Below the pieces are notes generated by a model. It searched no databases. It was given only the letters and a program-made list of their open reading frames with translations, and was not told where the DNA came from. From 34-65-8 sp964516135 (GTDB lineage Bacteria; Pseudomonadota; Alphaproteobacteria; Sphingomonadales; Sphingomonadaceae): a DNA stretch of 64,000 nucleotides. The stretch covers positions 124,001 to 188,000 of the forward strand of contig CAZEWN010000001.1 of assembly GCA_964516135.1 (NCBI GenBank), given 5' to 3'. This document shows positions 32,810-40,766 of this stretch, piece after piece. The position numbers and the translations under genes were made by a program. Within the stretch, counting starts at the first letter, position 1, and each line of letters opens with the position of its first letter.

Positions 32810-34549
32810 GTGACCTACACCCCGGCCGTTCAGGACCAGCTCCTCGCCATCCGCGTTAACGCGGGGATTGCCGGACTGGCTGAGTCAGAGCGGTTCGCCG
32901 CCGCCGAACCTGACCTGGTCGAAGCGATCGTCGAGGGTGTGGCCGCGCTCGCCGCCGGGGAATGGGCACCGCTCAATCGCAAGGGCGATGTCGAGGGCGC
33001 CCATCTTGAAAACGGCGTGGTGCGCGTGCCCCAGGGTTTTGCCGAAGCCTATGGCGACTATGTCGCGCAAGGGTGGAACGCCATCGCCGGCCCAGTCGAT
33101 CACGGCGGTCAGGGCATGCCGTTCACACTGGCGTGCAACGTGCTGGAGAACCTTGGCACCGCGAATATGGCGTTTAACCTCTTGCCGATGCTGTCGGTCG
33201 GCGCGATCGAGGCGCTCGACCATCACGGCAGCGCCGCGCAGAAGGCCCGCTACCTGCCCAACTTGGTGAGCGGGCAATGGTCCGGCACCATGAACCTGAC
33301 CGAACCGCAGGCAGGCAGCGACGTTGGCGCGTTGCGGACGACTGCCGTGCCGATCAGCGATGGGGTCCACGCGGGCAAATATCGCATCCGTGGCACGAAG
33401 ATTTACATCACCTGGGGCGAACATAAACTCGCCGACAACATCATCCACCTTGTCCTCGCCCGTCTGCCGGGCGCACCCGACGGGACTCGTGGCATCTCGT
33501 TGTTCCTGGTGCCGAAATATCATGTCAGCGATGATGGCTCTATCGGCCCGCGCAACGACCTGCGCTGCGTCAGCCTCGAACACAAGCTGGGGATCATGGC
33601 GTCGCCGACCTGCGTTATGAGCTTCGGTGACAATGATGAGTGCATCGGCGAATTGGTTGGCGCCGAGAATCGTGGGCTCGCGGCTATGTTCACGATGATG
33701 AACAACGCGCGGATCAACGTCGGCAACCAAGGTGTGCAAATTGGCGAGCGGGCAACCCAGGCTGCTCTCGCCTATGCGCGCGAGCGGGTGCAATCGGCGC
33801 GCGCGGGGTCTCCCGACAAATCGCCCGTTGCGATCATCGAGCACCCGGACGTACGGCGGACATTGCTGAGGATGAAGGCGCTCACCGAGGGAGCACGGGC
33901 CCTGCTCTATTATACGGCGGGACAAGTCGATCGGGGCGTCATCGGTGACGAGGCGGCCGGGGCACGCGCGGACGTGCTTGTGCCCATGCTCAAGGCATGG
34001 GGAACCGATATCGGCTGCGAAGTCGCGAGCCTTGGCGTTCAAGTCCATGGAGGCATGGGGTTCGTCGAGGAAACGGGCGCGGCTCAACATTACCGGGACG
34101 CACGGATCGCGCCCATATACGAAGGGACGAACGGCATTCAGGCGGCTGACCTGGTCACGCGCAAGCTCGCGCTTCAGGACGGGGCGGTGTTTGCAAGCCT
34201 GATGGCCGACATCGCGCGCGACGCAGTCTCGGGACCGGCCCTTGCCGCGCTGGCACGTGATTGCGCCGAAATCGCCGGGTGGATGCGCGACGAGGCAAGT
34301 CTTGACGATCGTCTTGCGGGCAGCGTGCCCTTCTGCACCATGAGCGCGGTGGCGGTGGCGGGCTGGCAACTCGCGCGCCAGATGGCCGCGATAGATGCGG
34401 GCGAGGCCCCTTCGCTTGCAGCGACCAAGCCGGCGACGGTGCGGTTCTTCCTCGAACGTGTCGTGCCCGAAGCGGTCGGCCTCAAGGCTTCGGCAACGGC
34501 TGGGGCGGACGGGCTTTACGCGGTAACTGCCGAGCAGCTGGCGGGCTGA
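32810..34549 (+). CDS. Large acyl-CoA dehydrogenase (DmdC-type)
   Basis: FAD-dependent acyl-CoA dehydrogenase of the 580-600-residue subclass that includes 3-methylmercaptopropionyl-CoA dehydrogenases and AidB-like enzymes. The GTG at 32810 is used because AAGAGGAAG ends seven bases before it (579 residues). The FAD-binding LTEPQAGSDVG (about residue 163) and the catalytic glutamate in YEGTNGIQA (about residue 441) are clear. A C-terminal extension of about 120 residues typical of this subclass is present. The DUF815 gene starts eight bases later. Confidence 0.9.
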   Translation: MTYTPAVQDQLLAIRVNAGIAGLAESERFAAAEPDLVEAIVEGVAALAAGEWAPLNRKGDVEGAHLENGVVRVPQGFAEAYGDYVAQGWNAIAGPVDHGGQGMPFTLACNVLENLGTANMAFNLLPMLSVGAIEALDHHGSAAQKARYLPNLVSGQWSGTMNLTEPQAGSDVGALRTTAVPISDGVHAGKYRIRGTKIYITWGEHKLADNIIHLVLARLPGAPDGTRGISLFLVPKYHVSDDGSIGPRNDLRCVSLEHKLGIMASPTCVMSFGDNDECIGELVGAENRGLAAMFTMMNNARINVGNQGVQIGERATQAALAYARERVQSARAGSPDKSPVAIIEHPDVRRTLLRMKALTEGARALLYYTAGQVDRGVIGDEAAGARADVLVPMLKAWGTDIGCEVASLGVQVHGGMGFVEETGAAQHYRDARIAPIYEGTNGIQAADLVTRKLALQDGAVFASLMADIARDAVSGPALAALARDCAEIAGWMRDEASLDDRLAGSVPFCTMSAVAVAGWQLARQMAAIDAGEAPSLAATKPATVRFFLERVVPEAVGLKASATAGADGLYAVTAEQLAG

Positions 34550-34556
34550 TAGGCGG

Positions 34557-35375
34557 TTGACCGACCCGCTCGCCCGGATCGCCGACGCACTCGAGCGGCT
34601 GGCGGGCGTTGCCGGGACCCAAACAGACTGGCTGGCGCACGCTGCCTATGTTTGGACCACCGCAGGCGCGCGGCCGGTCGCCACGGTTGCGGCGCCGCCG
34701 CTGAACCTTTTGCGAGGCATCGATGCACAGAAGTTTGCGGTGCTCGAGAACCTGCTCCGTTTCGCGCAAGGAGCGGCAGCCCATGACATGTTCCTGTGGG
34801 GCGCACGCGGAATGGGCAAATCCGCCGTGCTGCGCGCCGCCGTGGCCAAGGCCCAGGCGGAAATGCCCGACAAGCTCACTCTGGTACAAGCGGCCAACGA
34901 GGAAATCGACCATCTGCCGCACCTGTTCGCCGAGCTGGCGCGCCATCCACGTCAATTCCTCGTCTACCTCGACGATCTCGGATTCGGAGACGACGACCTC
35001 CAGGGGCCGCGACGGCTTCGCTCGTGGCTGGAAGGCGGGGTCGAGGCGCGCCCCGCCAATATCCGGATCGCGGTAACGGCGAACCGCCGCGCGATCGTTT
35101 CGCGTAGCGCGGGGGAACAGGACGATCCCCTCAATCCGCGCGACGATGTCGACGACAGGCTAGCGTTGGCCGACCGTTTCGGCATCGCGCTAGGCTTCCA
35201 TGCCTGCGACCAGGATACCTTCCTTGCGATCGTGGCCGGCTATGCCAGCCACCATGATCTGGCCTGGGACGAAGGCGATGCACTTGAATGGGCGCGACGG
35301 CGCGGCGCCCGCTCAGGCCGGGCGGCATGGCATTACCTGGTCGAGCTGGCCGGCCGTGCCGGCAAGGCGATCTAG
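34557..35375 (+). CDS. DUF815 family AAA+ ATPase
   Basis: 272-residue ATPase of the DUF815 family. The start is TTG at 34557, eight bases after the dehydrogenase stop. Walker A reads GARGMGKS near residue 82, Walker B LVYLDDLGF near residue 136. An NRRAIVSRSA and LADRFGIALGF stretch matches the sensor region of the family. Role not established; DUF815 proteins resemble DnaA/Hda-type AAA+ loaders in fold. The TAG stop is in a CTAG shared with the convergent PQQ enzyme. Confidence 0.88.
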   Translation: MTDPLARIADALERLAGVAGTQTDWLAHAAYVWTTAGARPVATVAAPPLNLLRGIDAQKFAVLENLLRFAQGAAAHDMFLWGARGMGKSAVLRAAVAKAQAEMPDKLTLVQAANEEIDHLPHLFAELARHPRQFLVYLDDLGFGDDDLQGPRRLRSWLEGGVEARPANIRIAVTANRRAIVSRSAGEQDDPLNPRDDVDDRLALADRFGIALGFHACDQDTFLAIVAGYASHHDLAWDEGDALEWARRRGARSGRAAWHYLVELAGRAGKAI

Positions 35376-36817
35376 CGCGGATCGTCTTCGTCGCGAAAAG
35401 ACGCCGTGGCGTTACCGGAAAGTTCGCGCTGCGGCGGCAGCGGGCGAGTACGGATACGTTCGATCGCCGCGCGCGGTTGGGCCCCGGTCGCCACGACCCG
35501 CCAGATTATCCCGGCAGTATCGTCGCTGACCAGCAGGGCGCCGTCACCGGCCCATTCGACCCAGGTCGGGCGGCCGCGCGTCGTACCCTCGCCGGTCAGG
35601 AAACCGGTTAGCACGGGCACCGGCTTCCCCTGAGGATTGCCACGTTCATCGAAGGCAACATAGACCACGTCGTAGCCAGAGGGTGGCTTGCGGTTCCACG
35701 AACCGTGCTGGGCGATAAATGCGCCCTGGCCGAAACGGGGACCCATGCGATCGCCCTCGCTGCTGAACACGAGCCCGAGCGCGGCCACGTGCGGACCCAA
35801 CGCATATTCGGGCCGCCGCGTATATTCGATCAGGAACTGCGGCATGGGCGCCTCGACCCGGCGATCGATGTTGTTGCGCCAGTATACCCAGGGCCAGCCG
35901 TACTGGGCCCCGACTGGAACATTGGTAAGGTAGTCTGGCACCAAGTCAGAACCGAGCATGTCGCGTTCGTTCACGGTGGTCCACAGTTCGCCGCTCCAGG
36001 GGTTCCAGTCGAGCCCATTGGGATTGCGCAACCCCGCACCGAACGGACGCGCCTCGCCACTGGCGAGATCGAGTTCCCAGATCATCGCGCGGCCTTCCTC
36101 GCGATCGATGCCCTTTTCCCCGATGTTGGAATCCGAACCTACCGCCACATAAAGCGCCGTCGCTTCCGGGTTAAGCTCGATATTGCGCATCCAATGGTTG
36201 CCCGCAGGGGGCAAGTCCATCAACTTGCGGCCCTCTCCGCCAAGCCGTGTCTGACCGAGCGTGTAAGGGAAAGCGAGCACTTCGTCGTGGTTCGCCACAT
36301 ATAGCGTATCGTTGGCCCACGCCATGCCAGAAGGCGAATCAAGATCGTCGGACAAGACTGCGCGCGTTTCAGCCACTCCATCGCCATCACCATCGCGCAA
36401 TAGTACGATCTGGTTAGGCGAAGGTCCTTTCGCCCCGGCGCGGCTCATCAGCAGATCGGCGATCCAAGCGGTGATACCGCCGCCATCGTCGCTCGCGGGC
36501 GCGCGCGTCAGCGTGACCAGGACATCGCCATTGGGAAGGGTGTGTATAACACGCGGGTGCTCCAGCCCTTCGGCGAAACGCGTCACCGCGAGCCCTTCAG
36601 CCGCCTCCGGCACTTCACCCGCGGTCCAGCCGATCGGCTCTGCGATCCGCACCGTGGGGATCAACTCGGCATTCGGTTCCTCGAGTGTCGGATCGGTCCC
36701 CGCAACCGCCGCGACCGAGAGGCCGGCGGTGTCGCCGCGCCAGGCCCATGCGACCACGGCCAACACTATGACGAGAACGACGGCGAATGCGATGAGAAGC
36801 TTGCGGCGGAGGGTCAT
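35372..36817 (-). CDS. PQQ-dependent sugar (sorbosone) dehydrogenase family, membrane-anchored
   Basis: Beta-propeller quinoprotein of the L-sorbosone/glucose dehydrogenase family. The ATG at 36817 gives 481 residues with one N-terminal membrane anchor (residues 5-27), so the domain faces the periplasm. Conserved segments include FAEGLEHPRVIHTLPNGDVLV (about residues 80-100), GDGDGVAE, RNPNGLDWNPWSGELW and HGSWNRKPPSGYDVVYV, all typical of the family. Substrate unknown. Convergent with DUF815; divergent from msrC with a 61-base gap. Confidence 0.9.
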   Translation of the reverse strand: MTLRRKLLIAFAVVLVIVLAVVAWAWRGDTAGLSVAAVAGTDPTLEEPNAELIPTVRIAEPIGWTAGEVPEAAEGLAVTRFAEGLEHPRVIHTLPNGDVLVTLTRAPASDDGGGITAWIADLLMSRAGAKGPSPNQIVLLRDGDGDGVAETRAVLSDDLDSPSGMAWANDTLYVANHDEVLAFPYTLGQTRLGGEGRKLMDLPPAGNHWMRNIELNPEATALYVAVGSDSNIGEKGIDREEGRAMIWELDLASGEARPFGAGLRNPNGLDWNPWSGELWTTVNERDMLGSDLVPDYLTNVPVGAQYGWPWVYWRNNIDRRVEAPMPQFLIEYTRRPEYALGPHVAALGLVFSSEGDRMGPRFGQGAFIAQHGSWNRKPPSGYDVVYVAFDERGNPQGKPVPVLTGFLTGEGTTRGRPTWVEWAGDGALLVSDDTAGIIWRVVATGAQPRAAIERIRTRPLPPQRELSGNATASFRDEDDPR

Positions 36818-36878
36818 GTCGCACTGGATAGGGCGAAGGCGCCTTTTCGGCAATGCCGCAACCGGTTAAGGCGCCTCG

Positions 36879-37361
36879 ATGTATGATTTCGCACCCAGCG
36901 CCGATCTTGCCAAACCCGAACTTTACCGGCAGTTACGCGACGCGGCCGTAGCCTTGACCGATGGCGAGCCTGATCGGGTTGCCAACATGGCAAACTTGGC
37001 TGCCTTGATCGGGGAGTATCTCCCCAACCTCAACTGGGCCGGCTTCTACCGAATGGCTGATGGCGGGCTTGTGCTGGGGCCGTTCATCGGGCGTCCGGCT
37101 TGTGTCCGCATTCCCCTGGGCAAGGGCGTGTGCGGCACGGCGGCCGCAACCTGTCAGACCCAAGTCGTGGCGGATGTTCAGGCTTTTCCTGGCCATATTG
37201 CCTGCGATGCGGCGAGCCGATCGGAACTGGTCGTGCCCGTCCTTCGCGAAGGCGCGGTAATCGCGGTGATTGATCTCGACAGTCCCGAACTTGGCCGATT
37301 TACCAGCGAGGATGCAGCTGGCATGGAAGCCCTAGCTGCCTTGATCGCGGAGAGGATCTGA
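36879..37361 (+). CDS. msrC: Free methionine-(R)-sulfoxide reductase (GAF type)
   Basis: GAF-fold enzyme reducing free methionine-R-sulfoxide with thioredoxin. 160 residues, matching NWAGFYR, GPFIGRPACVRIPLGKGVCG and FPGHIACDAASRSELVVPV. The three conserved cysteines are at 75, 85 and 109; a fourth, at 92, is not usual in the family. Single gene, followed by the glycine-zipper protein after 123 bases. Confidence 0.93.
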   Translation: MYDFAPSADLAKPELYRQLRDAAVALTDGEPDRVANMANLAALIGEYLPNLNWAGFYRMADGGLVLGPFIGRPACVRIPLGKGVCGTAAATCQTQVVADVQAFPGHIACDAASRSELVVPVLREGAVIAVIDLDSPELGRFTSEDAAGMEALAALIAERI

Positions 37362-37390
37362 CCGGGAAACGGCCCCGAAACGGGACAAGC

Positions 37391-37444
37391 GTTAGCTAAC
37401 CCGTGGGAGGTGCCCCGTTATCGTAGTAGATTTCGCGTTAACGC
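37391..37444. repeat. Two palindromes GTTAGCTAAC and GCGTTAACGC in the msrC / glycine-zipper gap
   Basis: Perfect ten-base palindromes at 37391-37400 and 37435-37444, with centres 44 bases apart (about four helical turns), in the 123-base gap upstream of the glycine-zipper gene. A related motif (GCTAAC/GTTAGC) occurs in front of the BLUF gene. They could be regulator sites; no known regulator matches by eye. Confidence 0.35.
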
Positions 37445-37484
37445 CCGGGGAATCTCTCCCTGGCGCGGCAGCGGGATTGTGCTC

Positions 37485-38372
37485 ATGATCGTTCGACGCA
37501 AGCTTGGGTTCGGTTTGACTAGCTGCGCGCTGGCCGCCCTGACCGCGCCAGCCCTGGCGCAATCCCAGCCTCCGGCCGCGCCCGACGGGTATGAATATGC
37601 CCAGCCGCTCCCCGCGCCGCCGCCCGTGATCTATCTACCCGGCGAAGTGGCTCAGCCGCTGCCGAGCGATACCGTGCCGACTCCCCCCGATGACGGCGGA
37701 ACGACGAATGACCACCCTGCAGACGCCCCGCCCGAACCCGAGAGTGGTTATGACGACAATGTTCCGACGCAGCCGTCGCACATTGCGCATGGCTACCCTG
37801 CAGCGCCGCCCTATCCCTATCCCGGCTACCCCCACGCGTTGCCGCAACCTGCGTTCGACCGGGACGCATGGCTTTCGGCCTGCCGTCAGCGGCTGGGCTA
37901 TCGCGATGGGCGTGACGAGGACGGCGTCGGCGGGGGCATACTCGGCGCTATCGTTGGCGGCGTGATCGGCAACCGCGTCGCTGGTGGCGAGCGTCTTGCA
38001 GGAACGTTGATTGGTGCCGGTGTCGGCGGGCTGGCAGGAATCGCCATCGGCTCGGCCATCGGGGCCAGCGCGCGTGACCGCGATGAAGCGCGCGCGATTG
38101 ACGAATGCGAGCTGTACCTTGACGACTATCTCGCTGGTTACGGTCGTCAGCCCGTTCACGGCCATGAATATGGCTACGGCTATGCACCGCCGGTGAGTTA
38201 CGTCCCAGTGCTGGTGATGATACCGCAACGCGCCGTGGTGCGTGAAACCGTGACCGAAGAATGGATCGAGGCGGCAGGGCATGCGCGTCGCGCGGTTCCG
38301 CAGCGTACATCACCAACGCGCGCAACGCCGCCAGCAGCGACGGGCAAGGTCAAGCACATCAAGGGCCATTGA
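37485..38372 (+). CDS. Glycine-zipper 2TM outer-envelope protein
   Basis: 295-residue exported protein. The ATG at 37485 starts a clear signal peptide (MIVRRKLGFGLTS to PALAQ). Then comes a Pro/Tyr-rich low-complexity region (residues 28-145), and a glycine zipper domain (GGGILGAIVGGVIGNRVAGG and GTLIGAGVGGLAGIAIGSAIG, residues about 170-210), which pairs as two short membrane helices. It is the only protein of its type here. Function unknown; such proteins often sit in the outer membrane. Confidence 0.85.
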   Translation: MIVRRKLGFGLTSCALAALTAPALAQSQPPAAPDGYEYAQPLPAPPPVIYLPGEVAQPLPSDTVPTPPDDGGTTNDHPADAPPEPESGYDDNVPTQPSHIAHGYPAAPPYPYPGYPHALPQPAFDRDAWLSACRQRLGYRDGRDEDGVGGGILGAIVGGVIGNRVAGGERLAGTLIGAGVGGLAGIAIGSAIGASARDRDEARAIDECELYLDDYLAGYGRQPVHGHEYGYGYAPPVSYVPVLVMIPQRAVVRETVTEEWIEAAGHARRAVPQRTSPTRATPPAATGKVKHIKGH

Positions 38373-38407
38373 GCGCCAGGTTGCGCCGCGCGACTATCGC
38401 GGCAGCC

Positions 38408-39361
38408 TCAGATACCGCCGCCGGTCAGGCGCTGGCAAATAAGATCGAGTTGATCGAGCGTGCGGTAGCGAATGGTTACGCCCCCCGAACGGGGATCGGT
38501 GTCCGTCTTGATTCGCACCGAAAGGCCGAGGAATTCTTCAAGGTGGCTCTGAACCGCGGCGATATCCGCATCCTTGGCCGGGTCGCGCGAGGCACGGGTG
38601 CGGCGCTGCATCGGCGACGCATCGACGCGCGCCAGGTGTTCAATTTCGCGCACCGATAGCTTTCGCGCGATCGCCTGACGTGCCAGTTCCACCGCATCGT
38701 CGCGCCCGATCAATGCGCGCGCGTGCCCCATCGAGAGCGTCCCCTGCTCGACCAGGTCCAGCACCTCACCAGGAAGCCCGAGCAAGCGCTGTAGGTTGGC
38801 CACATGGCTCCGCGACTTGTCGACCATCTTGGCGATATCGGCCTGCGTCATCCCTTCTTCTTCGGCCAGCCGATGATAGGCACGCGCTTCCTCGACGGGA
38901 TTGAGATCCTCGCGCTGGATGTTCTCGATCAGGGCCAACGCCATAACCTGACGCTCGTCGAGTTCGCGCACCAGGGCGGGAATTTCATGGAGCTGCGCGC
39001 GCTGCGCGGCGCGCCACCGCCGCTCCCCTGCGACAAGCTGGTAGCGTCCGCCAGCCAGCGGTCGAACAATAACTGGCTGAATTACCCCTCGCGCCGCAAT
39101 CGAGGCAGCGAGTTCGTCCAGCGCGGCTTCATCAAAGTGCCGCCGCGGCTGCCCAGGCAATGGTTCGATGGTCGATACCGCCAGCGATGCCAAGCCCGAA
39201 TTTATGTAAGTACTTGATTCAGAACGATTATCTTCACCTTCGCGCGCGATGACAAGCGGTTCCTCCCGCCGGGTTTCACCCAGCAAAGCGCCAAGCCCGC
39301 GGCCCAGCTTCTTCTTGCGGTCCGGTCGCCCAATGATGGTTGGGTCGCTCGTGTCGCTCAT
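38408..39361 (-). CDS. parB: Chromosome partitioning protein ParB
   Basis: CTPase that loads at parS and spreads over origin-proximal DNA. The 317-residue protein has the N-terminal ParA-interaction region (KKKLGRGLGALLGE), the CTP-binding motif GERRWRA near residue 115, the ENIQREDLNP motif, a helix-turn-helix (TQADIAKMVDKSRSHVAN near residue 172) and a C-terminal dimerisation domain. The start overlaps the parA stop (ATGA). Three parS sites lie nearby, at 40201, 40563 and 42672. Confidence 0.97.
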   Translation of the reverse strand: MSDTSDPTIIGRPDRKKKLGRGLGALLGETRREEPLVIAREGEDNRSESSTYINSGLASLAVSTIEPLPGQPRRHFDEAALDELAASIAARGVIQPVIVRPLAGGRYQLVAGERRWRAAQRAQLHEIPALVRELDERQVMALALIENIQREDLNPVEEARAYHRLAEEEGMTQADIAKMVDKSRSHVANLQRLLGLPGEVLDLVEQGTLSMGHARALIGRDDAVELARQAIARKLSVREIEHLARVDASPMQRRTRASRDPAKDADIAAVQSHLEEFLGLSVRIKTDTDPRSGGVTIRYRTLDQLDLICQRLTGGGI

Positions 39362-40134
39362 GCTGCCTTCCTTTGTTGCGGCAAGCGCTCGATCAGCTCG
39401 CGTGCCAGCGCGATGTACGCGCGGCTGCCGGCACAGTTGTGATCATAGACCAGCGCCGGCAACCCGTGGCTCGGCGCCTCCGATAAACGCACGTTGCGCG
39501 GGATAACGGATTCGAACACCAGCTTGCCCAGGCAGTCGCGCACATCGTCCGCCACCTGATCGGTCAAGCGGTTGCGGCGATCGAACATGGTAAGCACGAC
39601 GCCAATTATACCGAGCTCCGGATTGAACCGCTGCTGCACCCGCTCGACGGTCGTGAGCAATTGGCTCAGGCCTTCGAGAGCGAAGAACTCGCATTGCAAC
39701 GGGACCAACAGTGTATCCGCGGCGCCAAGCGCATTGAGCGTGAGCAGGCCCAGCGAAGGGGGGCAATCGATAAAACAGATATCGTGCCCTTGGTGCTCCG
39801 CCAGCGCCGAGGACAGGCGCGCGGTGCGGTTCTCGACGGACACCAGTTCTACCTCAGCTCCGCTCAGATCGACCGTCGCAGGAACAAGGTCGAGACCGGG
39901 AATGGAAGTTGCGGAAACACATTCGCCAACGGCGCTTTGCTCGACAAGCAGATCGTAGCTGGAACGCTCACGTCTGTCAGAGCCGATGCCCAACCCTGTT
40001 GAGGCATTGCCTTGCGGGTCAAGGTCGATCAGCAACGTCTTCCATCCGGTCGCCGCCATCGCGGTTGCGATGTTGATCGCGGTCGTGGTCTTGCCAACCC
40101 CGCCCTTCTGATTGGCTATAGCTATGGTGATCAC
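39358..40134 (-). CDS. parA: Chromosome partitioning ATPase ParA
   Basis: Walker-type ATPase that moves ParB-bound origins. The 258-residue protein has the deviant Walker A KGGVGKT (residues 10-16), the DPQGN switch (about residue 39) and the FIDCPPSLG motif near residue 121. The start is GTG at 40134, overlapping the rsmG stop as GTGA, so rsmG-parA-parB are one unit. Confidence 0.97.
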   Translation of the reverse strand: MITIAIANQKGGVGKTTTAINIATAMAATGWKTLLIDLDPQGNASTGLGIGSDRRERSSYDLLVEQSAVGECVSATSIPGLDLVPATVDLSGAEVELVSVENRTARLSSALAEHQGHDICFIDCPPSLGLLTLNALGAADTLLVPLQCEFFALEGLSQLLTTVERVQQRFNPELGIIGVVLTMFDRRNRLTDQVADDVRDCLGKLVFESVIPRNVRLSEAPSHGLPALVYDHNCAGSRAYIALARELIERLPQQRKAA

Positions 40135-40766
40135 AGCTTCGCCCGTGCCTCCTCATCCAGTTTGCCAACGACGATCCCGGCGGTGGGATCGGTCAAGGAT
40201 TGTTCCACGTGGAACGTGCGCCGAATCCAGTTCGGCATGGCTGACAGTTCCTGCGCTGCGGAACGCCCCTTGGGCAACACGAAGAACGTGCTCGCTGTGG
40301 AAAATCGCGCAGAAAGTTCGATGAGCGTCTGCAGTGGAGCGAAAGCACGCGCCGTTATCGCCGCGGCCGGTTCTGTAGGTACGGCTTGCAAGTTCTGACC
40401 TATCACCCTTACCTGAGTAAGGCTCAATTCGTCGCAGATGCGAAGCAGCCACTCGATTCGCTTGCGTCGCGATTCTATCAGGATGACGCCTTCTTCAGGA
40501 CGAAGCGCAGCAATCACCAGGCCTGGAAATCCGGCACCACTGCCAAGATCCAGCCATGGCGCGGTTCCACGTGGAACATGCGCGAGGAGTTGCGCGCTGT
40601 CTGCGATGTGCCTCTGCCAAATCATCGGCAGCGTGGCGGCAGCGATCAGGTTTTGGCGCACATTCTCTTCCGCCAATCTTGCGATCAATAGTTCCAACCG
40701 CGCGGTCGTGTCGTGGTCACCTTGGCGCGCCACGTAGTCTCGCGCAGCAGCTTCACTGGCGATCAT
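40131..40766 (-). CDS. rsmG: 16S rRNA guanine-527 N7-methyltransferase
   Basis: Methylates G527 of 16S rRNA (loss gives streptomycin resistance in some bacteria). 211 residues with the SAM motif LDLGSGAGFPG near residue 72 and the ITARAFAPLQTL segment. The start overlaps the mnmG stop by four bases. Two parS sites lie within its coding sequence. Confidence 0.95.
   Translation of the reverse strand: MIASEAAARDYVARQGDHDTTARLELLIARLAEENVRQNLIAAATLPMIWQRHIADSAQLLAHVPRGTAPWLDLGSGAGFPGLVIAALRPEEGVILIESRRKRIEWLLRICDELSLTQVRVIGQNLQAVPTEPAAAITARAFAPLQTLIELSARFSTASTFFVLPKGRSAAQELSAMPNWIRRTFHVEQSLTDPTAGIVVGKLDEEARAKL
40201..40216. other. parS site 1 (ParB-binding), inside rsmG
   Basis: Sixteen bases with the core GTTCCACGTGGAAC, a perfect palindrome matching the Caulobacter-type parS consensus. 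Lies 67 bases from the parA start codon, within the rsmG coding region. Confidence 0.9.
40563..40578. other. parS site 2 (ParB-binding), inside rsmG
   Basis: Carries the same 14-base palindromic core GTTCCACGTGGAAC, flanked on the right by A as in the consensus. 362 bases from parS site 1. Confidence 0.9.

Noticed and set aside
32885..34369. Leftward open frame of 494 codons opposite the acyl-CoA dehydrogenase
   Set aside because: Same reason: no recognisable motif, while the rightward gene is complete.
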